A DNA stretch of 64,000 bases from Glandiceps talaboti (taxonomy: Eukaryota > Hemichordata > Enteropneusta > Spengelidae), in the NCBI RefSeq assembly GCF_964340395.1, contig NC_135558.1, forward strand, positions 22,505,564-22,569,563, in the 5' to 3' direction. The stretch's first letter is position 1. Each line of letters opens with the position of its first letter. This document shows, piece by piece, positions 1-64,000 of the stretch. The translations under genes were made by a program, and so were the position numbers. The notes below the pieces were generated by a model. The model was given only the letters and a program-made list of their open reading frames with translations, made no database searches and had not been told where the DNA came from.

Positions 1-664
1 CACATACATACACCTGATATGAGCAATTATAGGGGACATTCCCTCAATTATGAATTAGCACCTTGATGAGGACAGCAGTAATGAAATGCAGTTGTTCTCA
101 CTTCTAAGGAACAACTTCTATTGCAGAAAATATCACATTTGAACACTGGAACAGATTCCAACATAAATGAAGTTCATTTTACTGACACCTAAAGTATTCA
201 GAACTGCCTTCAAATTTCTTCCACACAGCAACGTACCAAATTCAGGTGATAAAACGTGATTCTGAGGGATTAAAATGGAGTGTGCTTTGCTATCGATTAT
301 TTTAGAACAAATTGAAACCATCCTTTGAAGTGAATTATTTATATTTTACACTCAAATTCTGAAACCAACAGATAAAAGGAAATGTGAAGACACTTGCAAT
401 AAAACATTTTATAGAATAACAGCAACAAGTTTGTTCTGTCAACCTCAAAATTTAATTACAATTATCATTTCAATAAACCATAAACACCTAAGTACAGGTG
501 TAACTCTGCCTTTAAGAACCAAAACCCTATGGACACCAGTTCCAATCTCCAAAACACTCTGCACTGTAGGTCTTTGAGAGTAGAAAGTATATTATACACA
601 CTGACTTCCATATGTTCCATGTCGTAGTTACATAATATACCAAAGTGTTCTAAGGTCATTTATC
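1..664. other. Non-coding sequence, no gene recognised
   Basis: AT-rich sequence before the first minisatellite. Only short antisense open frames without recognisable domains or splice-site context are present. It may be intron of the collagen gene or 5' flank; the collagen start codon and signal peptide were not found here. Confidence 0.5.
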
Positions 665-2484
665 CCATTCCGGATACAGACAATTATGCCGATCACAATA
701 ATTATCCCAATCAAGGTAGACGTTTATCCTGAACATGATAATTATCCCCATCAAGATAAGTGACACTGTTTAACCCGAACAGGATAATTATCCCCATCAA
801 GATAAGTGACACTGTTTAACCCGAACAGGATAATTATCCCCATCATGATAAGTGACACTGTTTAACCCGAACAGGATAATTATCCCCATCAAGATAAGTG
901 ACACTGTTTAACCCGAACAGGATAATTATCCCCATCAAGATAAGTGACACTGTTTAACCCGAACAGGATAATTATCCCCATCAAGATAAGTGACACTGTT
1001 TAACCCGAACAGGATAATTATCCCCATCAAGATAAGTGACACTGTTTAACCCTAACAGGATAATTATCCCCATCAAGATAAGTGACACTGTTTAACCCGA
1101 ACATGATAATTATCCCCATCAAGATAAGTGACACTGTTTAACCCGAACAGGATAATTATCCCCATCAAGATAAGTGACACTGTTTAACCCGAACAGGATA
1201 ATTATCCCCATCAAGATAAGTGACACTGTTTAACCCGAACAGGATAATTATCCCCATCAAGATAAGTGACACTGTTTAAGTTTAACCCGAACAGGATAAT
1301 TATCCCCATCAAGATAAGTGACACTGTTTAACCCGAACAGGATAATTATCCCCATCAAGATAAGTGACACTGTTTAACCCGAACAGGATAATTATCCCCA
1401 TCAAGATAAGTGACACTGTTTAACCCGAACAGGATAATTATCTCCATCATGATAAGTGACACTGTTTAAGTTTAACCCGAACAGGATAATTATCCCCATC
1501 ATGATAAGTGACACTGTTTAAGTTTAACCCGAACAGGATAATTATCCCCATCAAGATAAGTGACACTGTTTAAGTTTAACCCGAACAGGATAATTATCCC
1601 CATCAAGATAAGTGACACTGTTTAACCCGAACAGGATAATTATCCCCATCAAGATAAGTGACACTGTTTAACCCTAACAGGATAATTATCCCCATCAAGA
1701 TAAGTGACACTGTTTAACCCGAACAGGATAATTATCCCCATCAAGATAAGTGACACTGTTTAACCCTAACAGGATAATTATCCCCATCAAGATAAGTGAC
1801 ACTGTTTAACCCGAACAGGATAATTATCACCATCAAGATAAGTGACACTGTTTAACCCGAACAGGATAATTATCCCCATCATGATAAGTGACACTGTTTA
1901 ACCCTAACAGGATAATTATCCCCATCAAGATAAGTGACACTGTTTAACCCTAACAGGATAATTATCCCCATCAAGATAAGTGACACTGTTTAACCCTAAC
2001 AGGATAATTATCCCCATCATGATAAGTGACACTGTTTAACCCTAACAGGATAATTATCCCCATCAAGATAAGTGACACTGTTTAACCCTAACAGGATAAT
2101 TATCCCCATCAAGATAAGTGACACTGTTTAACCCAAACAGGATAATTATCCCGATCAAGATAAGTGACACTGTTTAACCCTAACAGGATAATTATCCCCA
2201 TCAAGATAAGTGACACTGTTTAACCCGAACAGGATAATTATCCCCATCAAGATAAGTGACACTGTTTAACCCGAACAGGATAATTATCCCCATCATAATA
2301 AGTGACACTGTTTAAGTTTAACCCGAACAGGATAATTATCCCCATCAAGATAAGTGACACTGTTTAACCCTAACAGGATAATTATCCCCATCAAGATAAG
2401 TGACACTGTTTAACCATAACAGGATAATTATCCCCATCAAGATAAGTGACACTGTTTAACCATAACAGGATAATTATCCCAATC
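665..2484. repeat. 46-bp minisatellite with palindromic GATA core, about 38 copies
   Basis: A tandem array with a 46-bp monomer. Some units carry a 6-bp insertion (tttaag), giving 52 bp. Each monomer contains the perfect 10-bp palindrome GATAATTATC and a separate AGATAAG, then a gtttaaccc(g/t)aacag segment. The first unit and a half (665-740) is diverged, as expected at an array edge. Most differences between copies are recurring single-base variants (cccgaac or ccctaac, catcaag or catcatg), which points to spread by unequal exchange. Confidence 0.95.
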
Positions 2485-2649
2485 TGGGTTTATTCTTTTG
2501 TTCAGGACCAACTTTTTCTCTAGCTCTGACAGTCTACCAATTTTCTCACCTAAATTATAATTCTAACCCAACGGGATAATCCTAACCTAATCAGTCATAT
2601 AAATGGGTACATTGTAGGACATGGGTGAAATGTGATGGATATAATAATG

Positions 2650-3201
2650 GACACTTATTTACAGTCAGGTCTGCTCCCTGACAGCTGATGTAATGCATAG
2701 TATCATTGCAGTTTTGAGTCACAGTCAGGGGTAACACTTACTTACAGTCAGGTCTGCTCTCTGACATCATTGCAGTTTTGAGTCAGGGGTAACACTTATT
2801 TACAGTCAGGTCTGCTCTCTGACATCATTACAGTTTTGAGTCAGGGGTAACACTTATTTACAGTCAGGTCTGCTCCCTGACATCATTGCAGTTTTGAGTC
2901 AGGGGTAACACTTATTTACAGTCAGGTCTGCTCTCTGACATCATTGCAGTTTTGAGTCAGGGGTAACACTTATTTACAGTCAGGTCTGCTCTCTGACATC
3001 ATTGCAGTTTTGAGTCAGGGGTAACACTTATTTACTGTCAGGTCTGTTCTCTGACATCATTGCAGTTTTGAGTCAGGGGTAACACTTATTTTCAGTCAGG
3101 TCTGCTCTCTGACATCATTACAGTTTTGAGTCAGGGGTAACACTTATTTACAGTCAGGTCTGCTCCCTGACATCATTGCAGTTTGAGTCAGGGGTAACAC
3201 T
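2650..3201. repeat. 58-bp minisatellite, about 9 copies
   Basis: The monomer begins acttatttacagtcaggtct and ends gagtcaggggtaac. The first copy carries an insertion near 2682-2715, and the last unit loses one t. It lies between the 46-bp array and the first recognised collagen exon. Confidence 0.93.
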
Positions 3202-3337
3202 TTTATACTTGAGGTAATAATCATACAAATCTGTTGCGTTTATCTTGGGAAAGTGGGTATATTAAAACGTATACCTTTCACTAAAGTTGATATTGAAATA
3301 TGTTGAATTCTATAACTTTACTTTTGGATGTTTTCAG

Positions 3338-59387
<56,050 letters not shown>

Positions 59388-59547
59388 GTGAGTATGTTAC
59401 CAGATATTTTGTATGATGCAAAAAATAGTATGTTCTGATGACTTTCAGTATATAGTGAACTTACAGTTACAGAGGTTGAAGATTGTCATACAGGACAGTA
59501 AAATAGAGTTACTTTGGAATGGTAGATTAGAAATGAATGCAACATTT

Positions 59548-62500
59548 CAGTTAGTTTCCAAAGAACCTTGATCACTCAAGGTCCATAGAGAATGGATCAG
59601 TTAGTTTCCAAAGAACCTTGATCACTCAAAGTCCATAGAGAATGGATCAGTTAGTTTCCAAAGAACCTTGATCACTCAAGGTTCATAGAGAATGGATCAG
59701 TTAGTTTCCAAAGAACCTTGATCACTCAAGGTCCATAGAGAATGGATCAGTTAGTTTCCAAAGAACCTTGATCACTCAAGGTTCATAGAGAATGGATCAG
59801 TTAGTTTCCAAAGAACCTTGATCACTCAAAGTCCATAGAGAATGGATCAGTTAGTTTCCAAAGAACCTTGATCACTCAAGGTTCATAGAGAATGGATCAG
59901 TTAGTTTCCAAAGAACCTTGATCACTCAAGGTTCATAGAGAATGGATCAGTTAGTTTCCAAAGAACCTTGATCACTCAAGGTCCATAGAGAATGGATCAG
60001 TTAGTTTCCAAAGAACCTTGATCACTCAAGGTTCATAGAGAATGGATCAGTTAGTTTCCAAAGAACCTTGATCACTCAAGGTTCATAGAGAATGGATCAG
60101 TTAGTTTCCAAAGAACCTTGATCACTCAAGGTCCATAGAGAATGGATCAGTTAGTTTCCAAAGAACCTTGATCACTCAAGGTTCATAGAGAATGGATCAG
60201 TTAGTTTCCAAAGAACCTTGATCACTCAAAGTCCATAGAGAATGGATCAGTTAGTTTCCAAAGAACCCTGATCACTCAAAGTCCATAGAGAATGGATCAG
60301 TTAGTTTCCAAAGAACCTTGATCACTCAAAGTCCATAGAGAATGGATCAGTTAGTTTCCAAAGAACCTTGATCACTCAAGGTTCATAGAGAATGGATCAG
60401 TTAGTTTCCAAAGAACCTTGATCACTCAAGGTTCATAGAGAATGGATCAGTTAGTTTCCAAAGAACCTTGATCACTCAAGGTTCATAGAGAATGGATCAG
60501 TTAGTTTCCAAAGAACCTTGATCACTCAAGGTTCATAGAGAATGGATCAGTTAGTTTCCAAAGAACCTTGATCACTCAAGGTCCATAGAGAATGGATCAG
60601 TTAGTTTCCAAAGAACCTTGATCACTCAAGGTTCATAGAGAATGGATCAGTTAGTTTCCAAAGAACCTTGATCACTCAAAGTCCATAGAGAATGGATCAG
60701 TTAGTTTCCAAAGAACCCTGATCACTCAAGGTCCATAGAGAATGGATCAGTTAGTTTCCAAAGAACCTTGATCACTCAAGGTCCATAGAGAATGGATCAG
60801 TTAGTTTCCAAAGAACCTTGATCACTCAAAGTCCAAAGAGAATGGATCAGTTAGTTTCCAAAGAACCTTGATCACTCAAGGTTCATAGAGAATGGATCAG
60901 TTAGTTTCCAAAGAACCTTGATCACTCAAGGTTCATAGAGAATGGATCAGTTAGTTTCCAAAGAACCTTGATCACTCAAGGTCCATAGAGAATGGATCAG
61001 TTAGTTTCCAAAGAACCTTGATCACTCAAAGTCCAAAGAGAATGGATCAGTTAGTTTCCAAAGAACCTTGATCACTCAAAGTCCAAAGAGAATGGATCAG
61101 TTAGTTTCCAAAGAACCTTGATCACTCAAGGTTCATAGAGAATGGATCAGTTAGTTTCCAAAGAACCTTGATCACTCAAGGTTCATAGAGAATGGATCAG
61201 TTAGTTTCCAAAGAACCTTGATCACTCAAAGTCCAAAGAGAATGGATCAGTTAGTTTCCAAAGAACCTTGATCACTCAAGGTTCATAGAGAATGGATCAG
61301 TTAGTTTCCAAAGAACCTTGATCACTCAAGGTCCATAGAGAATGGATCAGTTAGTTTCCAAAGAACCTTGATCACTCAAAGTCCATAGAGAATGGATCAG
61401 TTAGTTTCCAAAGAACCTTGATCACTCAAGGTTCATAGAGAATGGATCAGTTAGTTTCCAAAGAACCTTGATCACTCAAAGTCCATAGAGAATGGATCAG
61501 TTAGTTTCCAAAGAACCTTGATCACTCAAGGTCCATAGAGAATGGATCAGTTAGTTTCCAAAGAACCTTGATCACTCAAAGTCCATAGAGAATGGATCAG
61601 TTAGTTTCCAAAGAACCTTGATCACTCAAAGTCCATAGAGAATGGATCAGTTAGTTTCCAAAGAACCTTGATCACTCAAAGTCCAAAGAGAATGGATCAG
61701 TTAGTTTCCAAAGAACCTTGATCACTCAAAGTCCATAGAGAATGGATCAGTTAGTTTCCAAAGAACCTTGATCACTCAAGGTTCATAGAGAATGGATCAG
61801 TTAGTTTCCAAAGAACCTTGATCACTCAAAGTCCATAGAGAATGGATCAGTTAGTTTCCAAAGAACCTTGATCACTCAAAGTCCATAGAGAATGGATCAG
61901 TTAGTTTCCCAAGAACCTTGATCACTCAAGGTCCATAGAGAATGGATCAGTTAGTTTCCAAAGAACCTTGATCACTCAAAGTCCATAGAGAATGGATCAG
62001 TTAGTTTCCAAAGAACCTTGATCACTCAAAGTCCAAAGAGAATGGATCAGTTAGTTTCCAAAGAACCTTGATCACTCAAAGTCCATAGAGAATGGATCAG
62101 TTAGTTTCCAAAGAACCTTGATCACTCAAGGTTCATAGAGAATGGATCAGTTAGTTTCCAAAGAACCTTGATCACTCAAAGTCCATAGAGAATGGATCAG
62201 TTAGTTTCCAAAGAACCTTGATCACTCAAAGTCCATAGAGAATGGATCAGTTAGTTTCCCAAGAACCTTGATCACTCAAGGTCCATAGAGAATGGATCAG
62301 TTAGTTTCCAAAGAACCTTGATCACTCAAAGTCCAAAGAGAATGGATCAGTTAGTTTCCAAAGAACCTTGATCACTCAAAGTCCATAGAGAATGGATCAG
62401 TTAGTTTCCAAAGAACCTTGATCACTCAAGGTCCAAAGAGAATGGATCAGTTAGTTTCCAAAGAACCTTGATCACTCAAAGTCCATAGAGAATGGATCAG

Positions 62501-63229
62501 TTAGTTTCCCAAGAACCTTGATCACTCAAGGTCCATAGAGAATGGATCAGTTAGTTTCCAAAGAACCTTGATCACTCAAAGTCCAAAGAGAATGGATCAG
62601 TTAGTTTCCAAAGAACCCTGATCACTCAAGGTCCATAGAGAATGGATCAGTTAGTTTCCAAAGAACCTTGATCACTCAAGGTCCATAGAGAATGGATCAG
62701 TTAGTTTCCAAAGAACCTTGATCACTCAAAGTCCATAGAGAATGGATCAGTTAGTTTCCAAAGAACCTTGATCACTCAAGGTTCATAGAGAATGGATCAG
62801 TTAGTTTCCAAAGAACCTTGATCACTCAAAGTTCATAGAGAATGGATCAGTTAGTTTCCAAAGAACCTTGATCACTCAAGTTAGTTTCCAAAGAACCTTG
62901 ATCACTCAAGGTTCATAGAGAATGGATCAGTTAGTTTCCAAAGAACCTTGATCACTCAAGGTTCATAGAGAATGGATCAGTTAGTTTCCAAAGAACCTTG
63001 ATCACTCAAAGTCCATAGAGAATGGATCAGTTAGTTTCCAAAGAACCTTGATCACTCAAGGTTCATAGAGAATGGATCAGTTAGTTTCCAAAGAACCTTG
63101 ATCACTCAAGGTCCATAGAGAATAGATCAGTTAGTTTCCAAAGAACCTTGATCACTCAAAGTCCATAGAGAATGGATCAGTTAGTTTCCAAAGAACCTTG
63201 ATCACTCAAGGTCCATAGAGAATGGATCA
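59548..63229. repeat. 50-bp satellite, about 74 copies, each with a hairpin
   Basis: The monomer is ttagtttccaaagaaccttg followed by atcactcaaggttcatagagaatggatcag. In the ggttc form, aaccttga and tcaaggtt are 8-bp inverted arms around tcac. Three recurring variants of one segment (aaggttc, aaggtcc, aaagtcc) are intermixed. One copy at about 62851-62880 is cut to 30 bp. It is the longest array in the window. Confidence 0.97.
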
Positions 63230-64000
63230 AATTGTCACATTCATTTCTAATTTACCATTCAAAGTAATTCTTTTTAATTTCCATTGATTGGAACCATCTA
63301 CAAAATATTCTTATTATATACAATTTTGATAAAGTTCCTGTCAAGCTGTTCATTGGGATTGTACCAAATTCGAGTGTATACCCGCCTTCGGTGGGAGTTA
63401 TTGCTATTATATTATATCAAAATATGTGTCTATTTCTTCTAAATGTGATTCTGTGGTTATTTATATGCCTGAAAAGGCGAATTCGCACGTATAGAAAAAG
63501 TTCGTCGGTAATAGATCGTCGGGAACGAGCATATTTTGATGAGTGGATACGTTCATGTAGCCCCCACACACACTGCATGAACCCAACCCATACACTGCAT
63601 TGCAATGCATTGCATTGCATTGATAAATTACTTTATTTACATCACATAATGCATAACGAAAACACGTTGAAAACTAGCAACAAAGAAAACGGGGCAAGAG
63701 GTCAAAGAAAGTAACAATTTTGTTTGGATATTTACATAAGAACAATACAATCTTGTACACTGCTAAAAATAGATGTCTCGGCGTTGAACCAGTTGAATCG
63801 GAGAAAGCGCTAGACAGTAAATCAGAGACGCGACGTTACACAGTCTACTTTAATTTAATGGTTAACAAATTGAACATTGACCGAACCTGAAAATGTATAG
63901 TTTTGAAATAATCCTGACGCACTTGACTGATGGTTAAAAGTTAAATTGGTGTTGCTTGATTCAACGCGTAACGAGAGTAGGACGCTGAGTGAGACGGCTC
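63230..64000. other. Unassigned sequence after the 50-bp satellite
   Basis: The base composition changes near 63370, with more CpG (cccgccttcggtggg, gatcgtcgggaacg). A short gcattgcaatgcattgcatt stretch is present. Open frames at 63391-63714 have no recognisable domain and no collagen sequence. It could be an old insertion or intron. Confidence 0.4.

Overview
The window is a stretch of AT-rich animal DNA. It carries one large, intron-rich collagen gene on the + strand and a very heavy load of tandem repeats and transposon remains in its introns. There are no bacterial-type genes. Canonical GT-AG introns, Gly-X-Y exons, tRNA-derived SINEs, non-LTR retrotransposon pieces and inverted-repeat elements all point to a metazoan, most likely a marine invertebrate. 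The sequence alone does not fix the phylum.

The collagen gene runs from at least 3338 to 59387 and is open at both ends. I place 33 exons with good support plus one likely small exon (4956-5015). Every triple-helix exon begins with a complete Gly codon and ends after a Y-position codon, so all introns are phase 0. Exon sizes are 45, 54, 99, 108 and 162 bp, plus 102, 144 and 153 bp. This is the 54-bp-based architecture of fibrillar collagens. About 925 triple-helix residues are present. A short non-collagenous segment (3338-3454, probably 4956-5015) precedes the helix. The signal peptide, the rest of the N-propeptide, the end of the helix and the C-propeptide lie outside the window. The helix has at least three interruptions.

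Layout: 1-3300 is upstream or 5' intron sequence with two minisatellites (46 bp and 58 bp units). 3338-17922 holds exons 1-12 with microsatellites, a CA-rich array and a 5'-truncated LINE. 17923-25542 is a 7.6 kb intron filled by a roughly 3.3 kb putative DNA transposon, a 33-bp satellite of about 83 copies and an inserted repeat. 25543-46978 holds exons 13-25 with five more large arrays, including one that duplicates the 3' part of exon 15 together with its splice donor. 46979-59387 holds exons 26-34, with a LINE showing a twin-priming inversion, SINEs, a mariner-type MITE and a 2.9 kb 41-bp satellite. 59388-64000 is mostly a 3.7 kb 50-bp satellite followed by unassigned sequence.

There is effectively one gene here. 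The notable biology is the gene's irregular helix and the way almost every long intron carries its own private minisatellite. Together these arrays make up about one third of the window. Several have monomers with motif-like content (GATA sites, homeodomain sites, hairpins, acceptor-like ACAG).
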